Positions 6,747-12,455 of a stretch of 15,351 bases of DNA are shown here, piece after piece. The notes under the pieces were generated by a model. It searched no databases and was not told the DNA's origin. It saw only the letters and a program-made list of their open reading frames with translations. How positions within the stretch are numbered: position 1 is the stretch's first letter; each line of letters begins with the position of its first letter. The DNA is from Candidatus Bathyarchaeota archaeon (GTDB lineage: Archaea > Thermoproteota > Bathyarchaeia > Bathyarchaeales > Bathycorpusculaceae), in NCBI GenBank assembly GCA_018396615.1, contig JAGTQT010000027.1, positions 402 through 15,752 of the forward strand, read 5' to 3'. Both the position numbers and the translations under genes were made by a program.

Positions 6747-8127
6747 ATCTCATAGCCTCTGCAGGTTTTATTTTGGCAGCTCTCCAAGCCGGGTACAGAC
6801 TGCCAAGCGCTCCCAGCAACACCGCTGCACCAAAAGCCAAAAGCACAAGAGGAAGGCTCAATGTAGCCGCAGCTGTCTCTGATCCAATCACGACGGGGTT
6901 AGTGGAGCCGAAGCCGGGGCGGAAGCCGCCTGACGATGAGCCGCCGAATAAGCTTACATGGGGAAGTAATAGGGATGATAGAAAGGGTGCTCCTAGGCTT
7001 CCTATTGCAATGCCAGCGACTCCTGCTACGAGGCTTATTAGTATTCCTTCAAGCATAAACTGGCTCATGATGTTCCAGTTGCTGAAGCCTAGCGCTTTGA
7101 GTGTGCCAATTTCACGTGTTCGTTCGCGGACAGTGTACAGCATCACGAAAAGGATAATTAGGCTTGTAGCGGCAATCACTACAATTATTTCTTGGGTTGC
7201 AAGCGACTGTGTTTGTGCAAGAGTTGATTCGGCATTCTCTAGAGTAGTGCTATACATTGTCTGCATGCTACTGAGGCTTTCCAATCGATCTTGGTACGTT
7301 GTTACATAAAGTTCCGGATATACAGCCTCTATATAATCCGCTATTACGTCCACGTCGGAGACATCTTCCGCGTATATGTCAAGCCTGCTAACGTTTCCAC
7401 TGTTGCCCGTTATGGTCTGAGCATCAAAAATGCTCATGTACACCACTCTTGTTTCCATGCGGCCTTGACGTGACACTTCGCAGATTCCTACAACCGTAAA
7501 AGATTCTCCGTAAACCTCTATTTTATCACCAACTTGTAGCCCAAGGTAATCTGAAAGATTTGAGGACATAATGAGAACCCTGCTGTCTCCGTCGCACAGG
7601 TTTCTGCCAGCCGTTATGTTTGCGGGCAATATGGAGTACCCACTAATAAGAGAAGAATTTAGAGAAACACCCATTATCGTGTAAAGCGGCCGAGAAATAG
7701 TGAACGTTCTTCCTCCAGGTTCGCTTATTGTCTCCGAGGTTGTCTCCTCAGATGATTGTTCAAGAAATCGCACAATGTCCTTTATGCCGTCCATTGAGGC
7801 GATGTCTGCGATGACTGTTTCATTTATGAATCTCTCTTCCTGCCCAAAGGGCGGCATGCCCATCGGCATACCTGAAGACATGCTTCGTCCAGATGTTCGG
7901 CATTCTATCAGCGTGGCTGTTTTGTTAATTTCTTCCTGCATACTGGTGATTGTGCTGTTAAAGTTTTCAGTTAGGTGTTGTGTTGCTTCTTGATTTGCCA
8001 TTATACCAGCAGGAATAGAAATCATGATTGCCATGGAGAACCCCAAGGCAATTATCACCATCAACCCACGCATTTTCCTTCTTGAGAAATTTTTAGCGGC
8101 TCTTCTTAGGGCTCCCACATCTTTCAC
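6739..8127 (-). CDS. MacB/FtsX-type ABC transporter permease
   Basis: The architecture is that of MacB-like permeases: a basic N-terminus (ALRRAAKNFSRRKMR), one membrane helix (about residues 22-43), a large extracytoplasmic domain (about 45-310), then three helices (about 313-333, 358-385, 423-445) with the FtsX motif RERTREIGTLKALGFS and a C-terminal YPAWRAAKIKPAEAMRYE. The outer domain includes a Met-rich stretch (about 79-95) and the last loop is Gly/Ser-rich. The frame is open back to GTG 8262, but promoter element A (8166-8199) lies inside that stretch, and family N-termini normally begin just before the RRA-K-N-SRRK motif. I therefore choose GTG 8127, giving 462 residues. No Shine-Dalgarno is seen. 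Confidence 0.9.
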   Translation of the reverse strand: MKDVGALRRAAKNFSRRKMRGLMVIIALGFSMAIMISIPAGIMANQEATQHLTENFNSTITSMQEEINKTATLIECRTSGRSMSSGMPMGMPPFGQEERFINETVIADIASMDGIKDIVRFLEQSSEETTSETISEPGGRTFTISRPLYTIMGVSLNSSLISGYSILPANITAGRNLCDGDSRVLIMSSNLSDYLGLQVGDKIEVYGESFTVVGICEVSRQGRMETRVVYMSIFDAQTITGNSGNVSRLDIYAEDVSDVDVIADYIEAVYPELYVTTYQDRLESLSSMQTMYSTTLENAESTLAQTQSLATQEIIVVIAATSLIILFVMLYTVRERTREIGTLKALGFSNWNIMSQFMLEGILISLVAGVAGIAIGSLGAPFLSSLLLPHVSLFGGSSSGGFRPGFGSTNPVVIGSETAAATLSLPLVLLAFGAAVLLGALGSLYPAWRAAKIKPAEAMRYE

Positions 8128-8162
8128 GATCCATATACGTTTGAATTGACCAAAAATGCGCG

Positions 8163-8215
8163 ATCTATTAAAGAGTTTTTCAGAATTAGACCCAAATTTA
8201 TCCCAAGTCAATGTA
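8163..8215 (-). promoter_or_regulatory. Promoter element A (permease-ATPase-HtrA operon)
   Basis: The core at 8166-8199 resembles elements B and C. In sense orientation it has a TTTGGGTC-like block, then ctgaaaaactc (BRE position), then the TATA box ctttaata near 8166-8172. It predicts transcription from about 8143, 16 bases before GTG 8127. Confidence 0.6.
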
Positions 8216-8315
8216 AAACGTTTGCCCATAGAGAAGACGTTGGCTTTTCTGAAAAACACCACAAAACGCTGAAAAAAGAAGGGGGATGCGGCATCTAACC
8301 GGCTTCCATGAAGCC

Positions 8316-8810
8316 TTAGGATTTGTCAATAACTGTTTTGGTCAAGATCACTATCTTTGTCACTTTGGCGTTTTCCACATTCACGTTCACCACTGCGCGG
8401 CCTACCGTGTCTTTTTCAAGTATTATGATGGCCTCTGTTGCCTTTGTCACCACAGTGTCGTCTCCTTCAACGATAGCCTTGATGATTGGCCTTACCCCTG
8501 TGATGTTGTAGCCGTCGTTAAGCAGATTCTGTACATCTGTATCGTTTTTAGCTATGTTAATCATGTTGTTCTTGAATTCCTCGCTGATTTCCACCATTCC
8601 GAAGCAGGGGCGTTCGCGCATTCTTCCATGCATCTGCCCTTGCATCTGGCCCATCATTCCGTTATTGAACCAACCCTCAAAGTCGTTGGCGTTTTCTTGG
8701 TTTGCAGCAGAATTTGCGTTAGCTACCGAATACATGTTCAATGCAATGCCGCTTATAGCTACCGCCGCAAGCACGATCGATAGCAGGATTAGAGCTTTTC
8801 TTTTCTCTAT
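8316..8810 (-). CDS. Exported Met-rich protein, unknown family, apparent AUA start
   Basis: The mature part carries a Met-rich stretch (GMMGQMQGQMHGRM and a nearby CFGM, about residues 51-72). It is followed by an alpha/beta domain of about 90 residues (GYNITGVRPIIKAIVEGDD... to VTKIVILTKTVIDKS) that resembles a PepSY-like fold by eye only. Read from codon ATA 8810 the N-terminus is MEKRKALILLSIVLAAVAIS, a textbook signal peptide or anchor. The ATA lies six bases after GGAGGTGA (8817-8824), a full anti-Shine-Dalgarno match, while no ATG/GTG/TTG is in frame between. The first ordinary codon, GTG 8774, would remove the charged n-region. Met, His and Cys clustering suggests copper(I)-type binding; that is inference. 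Promoter element B lies upstream. Confidence 0.8.
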   Translation of the reverse strand: MEKRKALILLSIVLAAVAISGIALNMYSVANANSAANQENANDFEGWFNNGMMGQMQGQMHGRMRERPCFGMVEISEEFKNNMINIAKNDTDVQNLLNDGYNITGVRPIIKAIVEGDDTVVTKATEAIIILEKDTVGRAVVNVNVENAKVTKIVILTKTVIDKS

Positions 8811-8816
8811 TTTCTT

Positions 8817-8824
8817 TCACCTCC
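8817..8824 (-). promoter_or_regulatory. Full-length Shine-Dalgarno sequence before an AUA codon
   Basis: The minus strand reads GGAGGTGA, complementary to eight bases at the 16S rRNA 3' end. Spacing of six bases points to the ATA at 8808-8810 as initiation codon of the Met-rich protein gene; an ATG overlapping the motif (8824-8826 region) opens a different frame that soon stops. Confidence 0.65.
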
Positions 8825-8870
8825 ATTTTTCTTCGTTGAAGGCGCGCCTTAGGCATGCTTGAACGATGAA

Positions 8871-8927
8871 AATTATTAAAGGATTTTTCAGAATTGACCC
8901 CAATTCATTTCCAAATCTAGTTCAATG
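8871..8927 (-). promoter_or_regulatory. Promoter element B (Met-rich protein gene)
   Basis: The core is 8873-8906. In sense orientation it has the dyad ATTG-gggt-CAAT, then tctgaaaaatcc at the BRE position, then the TATA box tttaata (8874-8880). Predicted start is near 8851, giving a leader of about 41 bases containing GGAGGTGA. It is 29/34 identical to element C. Confidence 0.7.
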
Positions 8928-8978
8928 ACGTGTTATCCGTTCAGCTTGTCTTCTTGCCGTGGCTTTGGTTGTTTATTA

Positions 8979-9051
8979 ATGGTTGGAGGAGGGGTTGGAG
9001 AGCTGAGGGAGAAAGGAGAGGGAGATGGTGAAAATTTCCTCCTCCATCCAT
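8979..9051. repeat. Imperfect inverted repeat enclosing a purine-rich tract
   Basis: Arms 8979-8992 and 9038-9051 match at 13 of 14 positions and enclose 45 bases that are strongly purine-rich on the + strand. The left arm also repeats ggttggag directly (8981-8988, 8993-9000). It lies between elements B and C, in the leader that a transcript from element C would have. Purpose unknown. Confidence 0.5.
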
Positions 9052-9072
9052 CTCAAATTCTTACGAGTAGCG

Positions 9073-9127
9073 TGTTACTAAAGGATTTTTCAAGATTCAC
9101 CCCAATTTTCCTCCTAATCTATTCATC
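9073..9127 (-). promoter_or_regulatory. Promoter/operator element C beside the winged-helix regulator gene
   Basis: The core 9075-9108 copies element B at 29 of 34 positions, including the gggg-block, gaaaaatcc and the TATA-like tttagtaa. It points left and predicts a start near 9053, two bases before an ATG (9051) that opens only a 36-codon frame. It also lies 35 bases before the TATA-like box of the regulator gene on the other strand, so it may act mainly as an operator for autoregulation. Confidence 0.6.
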
Positions 9128-9142
9128 CACAGCGAAGACATG

Positions 9143-9150
9143 TTTTTATT
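9143..9150 (+). promoter_or_regulatory. TATA-like box for the winged-helix regulator gene
   Basis: The element tttttatt is centred near 9146 and predicts a start near 9172. This puts the GGAG at 9179-9182 and ATG 9191 in the transcript and excludes the earlier in-frame ATG at 9140. Confidence 0.5.
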
Positions 9151-9190
9151 TCTAGACGAAAATAACTTAGCCAAATCTGGAGTCAGATGG

Positions 9191-9493
9191 ATGTCTCTGG
9201 GCACGCGCTCCTTCAAGTACGTTCTCGGCTGGCTTATCGCGGGTACGCGAGGCGGTTTGACAAGAGCTAAAATGATAATGGCTTTGAAGGAGAGCCCGCA
9301 GAATGCAAATCAGTTGGCTAACCTTCTGGGAATGGATTACCGGACAATTAGGCATCATCTGGGGGTTCTTGAGAAAAATAAGATAATCACGTCTATGGGT
9401 GAGGGATACGGCACAACGTATTTCTTGTCTCAGATGATGGAGGAAAACTATTCTTTGTTTGAGGAGATTTTGAAGAAAATTTGGAAAAAGTAG
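9191..9493 (+). CDS. ArsR-like winged-helix transcriptional regulator
   Basis: A 100-residue DNA-binding protein from ATG 9191. The core is a winged helix: TRAKMIMALKESPQNANQLANLLGMDYRTIRHHLGVLEKNKIITS, where YRTIRHHLGVLEK is the recognition helix, then a beta wing GEGYGTTYFLS and a C-terminal helix. The frame extends to ATG 9140, but a GGAG eight bases before 9191 and a TATA box at 9143-9150 favour the shorter form. No cysteine metal site of ArsR/SmtB type is visible, so the signal it senses is unclear. It is followed after 17 bases by a small membrane protein gene that may sense for it. Element C next to its promoter suggests that it binds elements A-C. Confidence 0.87.
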   Translation: MSLGTRSFKYVLGWLIAGTRGGLTRAKMIMALKESPQNANQLANLLGMDYRTIRHHLGVLEKNKIITSMGEGYGTTYFLSQMMEENYSLFEEILKKIWKK

Positions 9494-9510
9494 AAAAAGG
9501 AGTAAAGCGA

Positions 9511-9963
9511 ATGAACTCTGGTATGAATAGGAATCCGCGAACTTGGCTGCTTATGCTAGTGATCCCTATCCTAGTGGTGGTAGCCATTCTAACAGCATTT
9601 TGGGCTGCATCCATTTCTTGGCTTCCGCATCCTTGGGAGCGACGTTGGCCACCTCCACAGGAGGTTCCGGGGGATGTGGAATTCTTTTATACGGTAGAGA
9701 CGGTTTTTTCTGCAATTAATATTACGTTGGCGATTTTTCTTTTGCTTACGTATGCTAGTATATATTGGAAGACGCGTTCAGAGTTTACGATTGGGTTGAT
9801 GATTTTTTCGCTGGTTTTTCTTTTGAATGCTCTAGTGTCTAATCCATTGTTGATGCGGGTTTTTGGTTTTCGACCGTTTGGTTTGGGGCCGTTTGCGTTG
9901 TTGCCAGATGTTTTTACGTTTGTGGCGTTGTTTGTGTTGTTGTATTTGAGTGTTAAGTACTAG
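9511..9963 (+). CDS. Small four-helix membrane protein, unknown function
   Basis: A 150-residue integral membrane protein from ATG 9511, which has AAGGAG eight bases upstream. Hydrophobic segments lie at about residues 11-34, 60-86, 91-113 and 127-148, with a Trp/Pro-rich loop (36-52) between the first two. No catalytic motif is visible. It sits 17 bases behind the winged-helix regulator and is probably co-transcribed with it. A winged-helix protein paired with a small membrane protein is common in archaea, and the membrane partner may pass an envelope signal to the regulator; that role is inference. I do not recognise a named family. Confidence 0.78.
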   Translation: MNSGMNRNPRTWLLMLVIPILVVVAILTAFWAASISWLPHPWERRWPPPQEVPGDVEFFYTVETVFSAINITLAIFLLLTYASIYWKTRSEFTIGLMIFSLVFLLNALVSNPLLMRVFGFRPFGLGPFALLPDVFTFVALFVLLYLSVKY

Positions 9964-10062
9964 GCTTGGCTCTGTTGGAAGCGCTGTATTGGCAAGTTCG
10001 GTTTGTGGTTAGGTCTAGGTGGATGGAAAGAGAGGCTGCGAAGCTGTTTGCTTTTGCGGTTT

Positions 10063-10485
10063 TTATGCGAGGGGAACAGGATGAGCGATGTATGTCGGGG
10101 GAATCAGCAGCATTGAGGGTTCGGTGTTCAGTTCTGTTATTCTTTTTTCGACGATGCTTTGAAGCTGGGTTCTTGCCTTTTGTTTGTTGGTTAAGGGTAA
10201 CTTGGCTATTCTTGAGGCAAGCTCCTTGTCGCCTAACGTTTTTTCGATCCAGTTTTGGAAGTCTTTTCTTTGGATGTGGAACATTAGGCTTTCAAGCTTG
10301 GCGGTTTTTACTTTTTCGGCGAATTCGGCGAGGCTGTTGGCTTTTTCTCCTGTTGGCTTCCCAAGCGCTTCATAAAAGTAGAATGCCTCGTTATCGTTTA
10401 CTGTTCGTAAGATCTTGGTTGTATCTACTGCGATTTTCTTTTTGGTGATCTCGGTTTTCTTTACTTTTCCAACTTTTGGGTGCAT
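10063..10485 (-). CDS. DUF5752 family protein
   Basis: A 140-residue soluble protein with the features of DUF5752: a basic N-terminus, EAFYFYEALGKPTGEKANSL, LAEFAEKVKTAKLESLMFH, then RKDFQNWIEKTLGDKELASR and IAKLP. It is mainly helical. Its function is not established; some members are linked to glycan enzymes, but nothing beside this gene supports that. ATG 10485 follows a TATA-like cataaaga (10524-10531) by about 40 bases, and no Shine-Dalgarno is seen. It is convergent with the small membrane protein gene (9963); the 99 bases between hold nothing I can name. Confidence 0.82.
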   Translation of the reverse strand: MHPKVGKVKKTEITKKKIAVDTTKILRTVNDNEAFYFYEALGKPTGEKANSLAEFAEKVKTAKLESLMFHIQRKDFQNWIEKTLGDKELASRIAKLPLTNKQKARTQLQSIVEKRITELNTEPSMLLIPPTYIAHPVPLA

Positions 10486-10523
10486 GACTAATCGTACGCT
10501 TCATAGAGGCTGAGTTGAGATAA

Positions 10524-10531
10524 TCTTTATG
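10524..10531 (-). promoter_or_regulatory. TATA-like box for the DUF5752 gene
   Basis: The minus-strand element cataaaga predicts a start near 10501 and a leader of about 16 bases before ATG 10485. Confidence 0.35.
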
Positions 10532-10647
10532 AATTCCGGATTCAGCGTCCAAATATGGAGCGGTAGTGAATGTTTTTCTGTTTCCGTGTGGCTACGCGTT
10601 TAGGTAAGGCTTATCTTGCCCGTTTCGTTAGCATTTGGTGAAGGTTT

Positions 10648-11241
10648 ATGTCTGCGGAAGATAGAGGTAAGCGGCTTCCACCTGGTCAGACGCCGATTAA
10701 GCGTCTTTTGAGGTGGGGTATAGATCATCCTGGCATTGTGAGTAGGCTTCCGGAGGTTGATCTGAAAAATTGGACGTTGACGGTGGATGGCGAGGTGGAG
10801 AAGAGGATGAAGCTGGGTTGGGAGGAGTTTTTGAGGTTGCCGATGGTGGTGTCTGTAAGTGATTTTCACTGTGTAGAGGGGTGGAGTGTGCTGGGCTGCA
10901 GGTGGGAGGGTGTGAGGTTTAGGGAAATTGTAAATCTTGTTCAGCCTAAGGAGAGTGCGCGGTTTGTGGTTTTTGAGTGTTTGGATGGTTATAGTACGTC
11001 TCTTGCTTTGGGCGATCTTATGGGTGATGACGTGGTTTTGGCGTACATGCTTGATGGAAAGCCTCTTGAGCCTAGTTTGGGGTTTCCTGTGCGGCTTGTT
11101 GTTCCTGATAAGTATGCGTATAAGAGTGCTTTGTGGGTGTCGCGGATAACGTTTAGTGCGGAGAAGGCTTTGGGGTACTGGGAAAAGCGCGGTTACAGTG
11201 ATACTGCTGATGTCTGGAAGAATGACAGGTTCGCCAGATAG
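10648..11241 (+). CDS. Sulfite-oxidase-like molybdopterin oxidoreductase, cytoplasmic
   Basis: A 197-residue protein of the sulfite oxidase/YedY (MsrP) molybdopterin-binding fold. The likely Mo-ligating cysteine is Cys75 in DFHCVEGWS, and other family landmarks are the PEVDLKNWTLTVDGEVE entry strand, WEGVRFREIV, VFECLDGYSTSLAL, LDGKPLEPSLGFPVRLVVPDKYAYKSALWV and a terminal YW-KRGYSDTADVWKNDRF. There is no twin-arginine signal, heme domain or dimerisation domain, so it is the short stand-alone form and probably cytoplasmic. Substrate is unknown; sulfite oxidation is not implied. ATG 10648 has GGTGA six bases upstream and a weak TATA-like aggcttatct (10607-10616). No molybdopterin synthesis genes are in the window. 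Confidence 0.9.
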   Translation: MSAEDRGKRLPPGQTPIKRLLRWGIDHPGIVSRLPEVDLKNWTLTVDGEVEKRMKLGWEEFLRLPMVVSVSDFHCVEGWSVLGCRWEGVRFREIVNLVQPKESARFVVFECLDGYSTSLALGDLMGDDVVLAYMLDGKPLEPSLGFPVRLVVPDKYAYKSALWVSRITFSAEKALGYWEKRGYSDTADVWKNDRFAR

Positions 11242-11290
11242 TGAATGCTTTAGATCTGTTTTGCACGCGAGAAAACCCCCTAGACCCCCT

Positions 11291-11320
11291 TATATATAGA
11301 AAAAACGTTCTAAACGTTTA
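11291..11320 (+). promoter_or_regulatory. TATA box followed by a palindromic operator-like sequence
   Basis: A strong TATA box tatatata (11291-11298) is followed by aacgtt (11304-11309) and the perfect ten-base palindrome taaacgttta (11311-11320). In the + direction the predicted start (about 11321) is just after the palindrome and five bases before ATG 11326. The TATA is symmetrical, so direction is not certain. Confidence 0.4.
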
Positions 11321-11325
11321 GGTCT

Positions 11326-11469
11326 ATGGGTTCTATCTCCTTCATAGCCAGACATGGCGTATTTCATTGCTACCGAGTCTTCTCCATTCTGCCTCTTTCA
11401 GGTTTCTTGCTATGGTTTCTCTTCTTGATTTTCGACTTTCTTCCCCAAATATCGAAATCAAACAAATAA
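11326..11469 (+). CDS. Possible small hydrophobic protein (47 aa), doubtful
   Basis: ATG 11326 opens 47 codons. Residues about 17-40 are hydrophobic (FSILPLSGFLLWFLFLIFDF) and could span a membrane; the tail is short and polar. Support is mainly positional: a TATA box sits at the leaderless distance with a palindrome over the expected start site. Against it, the opposite strand has a coding-like frame over the same bases, and pyrimidine-rich DNA readily gives hydrophobic false frames. No family is recognised. Confidence 0.22.
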   Translation: MGSISFIARHGVFHCYRVFSILPLSGFLLWFLFLIFDFLPQISKSNK

Positions 11470-11530
11470 ATCTCCAGATTATACTGTCTATTTCTGCGAT
11501 AGAAAATTTGTTTTTCTTTAAAATTCTTAA
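11342..11530 (-). pseudogene. Coding-like frame without a standard start near its 5' end (fragment or small protein)
   Basis: The minus strand has an open frame of 62 codons, bounded by stops, whose second half (FGEESRKSRRETIARNLKEA followed by EWRRLGSNEIRHVWL) has the composition of a real charged helix. It has no ATG or GTG; TTG 11461 would give 39 residues. A second minus-strand frame from ATG 11534 to 11370 (54 codons) overlaps it but ends in an Arg/Lys/Asn-rich run typical of an off-frame reading. It starts ten bases after the stop of the six-helix membrane protein gene on the same strand. It may be a gene remnant, a frameshifted tail, or chance. Confidence 0.28.
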
Positions 11531-11539
11531 TCATTTTTT

Positions 11540-12310
11540 CTAAGAATTTTTTATTTTATCTACAGAAAGCTTTCCAATACAATCACGCAGAAAGCGCATA
11601 TACGCGCTTAACGGCCCAAGAAGCCCAAACCACGCCCATATAACTGACCATAGAACTAGGAGGATTGTATTCTGTAATTCTACAACACGCAATTCAGTAG
11701 GATGAGGCGGAATCTCGACTGGAGAAGTAAAACCAGCCACGATAGCACCTGTCAAGAAGATTACTATTGCCCAAGTAAGCCATTGAAGAAGATTCTGATG
11801 GTATACGTGATCCAATTCCAATTTCTTTGAATAAACTGCAGCGTCTACGACCCATTTTAATTCATCATTAACCATTTTCTTAAACTTTGAAACGTAGGCA
11901 CTCAAGTGGTTCGAAACCGCGATGACGCCTCCCATCAAGATCAGATAAGTGAGATTCGACCAATGCCACATAAGAGGAATTGAAGAAAGGATAAGCACGC
12001 CGAAAGCGAGAAAAACGAGAAAATAGGCTATGGACAGTAAAAGGAAAGTATTCAGTGATTTCTTTTCTTGCCATTTAAATCTCACAAAAGACAGACAGAA
12101 AATAGTGAAAAACGTAGCAATAAGATACAACTTTACATCCTGCAATACTGTGGCTATGTTCAAATCTAAGTCCAAAGATGCTACGAGGGCATAACCTATT
12201 TGCTTGGCTGTGAGAAACCAGATGACATGGCAGATGATCAAGAGAATCAGGCTAACGGTAATGAAGAAAGCATATACAAATGCACTTGTGATTAGCCTTT
12301 TGAGACTCAT
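11540..12310 (-). CDS. Six-helix membrane protein, unknown function
   Basis: A 256-residue protein with hydrophobic segments at about residues 8-34, 57-77, 87-110, 118-137, 173-195 and 213-235. The loop between helices 4 and 5 (about 138-172) is cytoplasmic-looking and charged (SKFKKMVNDELKWVVDAAVYSKKLELDHVYHQ... in part). No catalytic or transport motif is recognised. ATG 12310 is exactly where a TATA-like box at 12333-12339 predicts transcription to begin, so the mRNA is probably leaderless. The gene is more A/T-rich than the acyl-CoA dehydrogenase/Hdr genes on its upstream side, which may mean a different history. Confidence 0.72.
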   Translation of the reverse strand: MSLKRLITSAFVYAFFITVSLILLIICHVIWFLTAKQIGYALVASLDLDLNIATVLQDVKLYLIATFFTIFCLSFVRFKWQEKKSLNTFLLLSIAYFLVFLAFGVLILSSIPLMWHWSNLTYLILMGGVIAVSNHLSAYVSKFKKMVNDELKWVVDAAVYSKKLELDHVYHQNLLQWLTWAIVIFLTGAIVAGFTSPVEIPPHPTELRVVELQNTILLVLWSVIWAWFGLLGPLSAYMRFLRDCIGKLSVDKIKNS

Positions 12311-12332
12311 GAGCTATCTTGAAATTAGCACG

Positions 12333-12339
12333 TTTAAAT
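12333..12339 (-). promoter_or_regulatory. TATA-like box for the six-helix membrane protein gene
   Basis: The minus strand reads gaaaaaac then atttaaa, a good BRE-TATA pair. The predicted start (about 12310) coincides with the A of the ATG. Confidence 0.6.
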
Positions 12340-12437
12340 GTTTTTTCAATCAACTCACTGGGACAAGCGGTTGAACAGCAAATCGTCAAAACAGACACCG
12401 CGTTAAGAGAGTTTGGCTAAGAATAACTGTATCTCCT

Positions 12438-12450
12438 GACCCAGCGGGTC
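12438..12450. terminator. Short GC-rich hairpin after the acyl-CoA dehydrogenase gene
   Basis: Arms gaccc and gggtc flank a three-base loop five bases beyond the stop at 12456. A role at the 3' end of the transcript is plausible, but there is no following T-run, so the call is weak. The bases from 12340 to 12437 show nothing else recognisable. Confidence 0.3.
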
Positions 12451-12455
12451 TCGAT

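Noticed and set aside
6773..7309. 178-codon + strand frame
   Set aside because: It lies wholly antisense to the ABC permease and has no independent support.
8286..8862. Two long + strand frames (165 and 102 codons)
   Set aside because: Both are shadows of the Met-rich protein gene, which has a promoter, Shine-Dalgarno and signal peptide on the minus strand.
9140..9190. Regulator start at ATG 9140
   Set aside because: A TATA-like box lies inside this stretch and a GGAG precedes ATG 9191, so the upstream 17 codons are probably not translated.
9966..10448. 160-codon + strand frame starting three bases after the small membrane protein gene
   Set aside because: The translation is rich in Trp, Cys, Arg and Phe as expected for the shadow of the DUF5752 gene on the other strand, and it has no ribosome binding site.
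10530..10545. Near-palindrome gaattccggattc
   Set aside because: It is short and imperfect and has no clear position relative to either flanking promoter.
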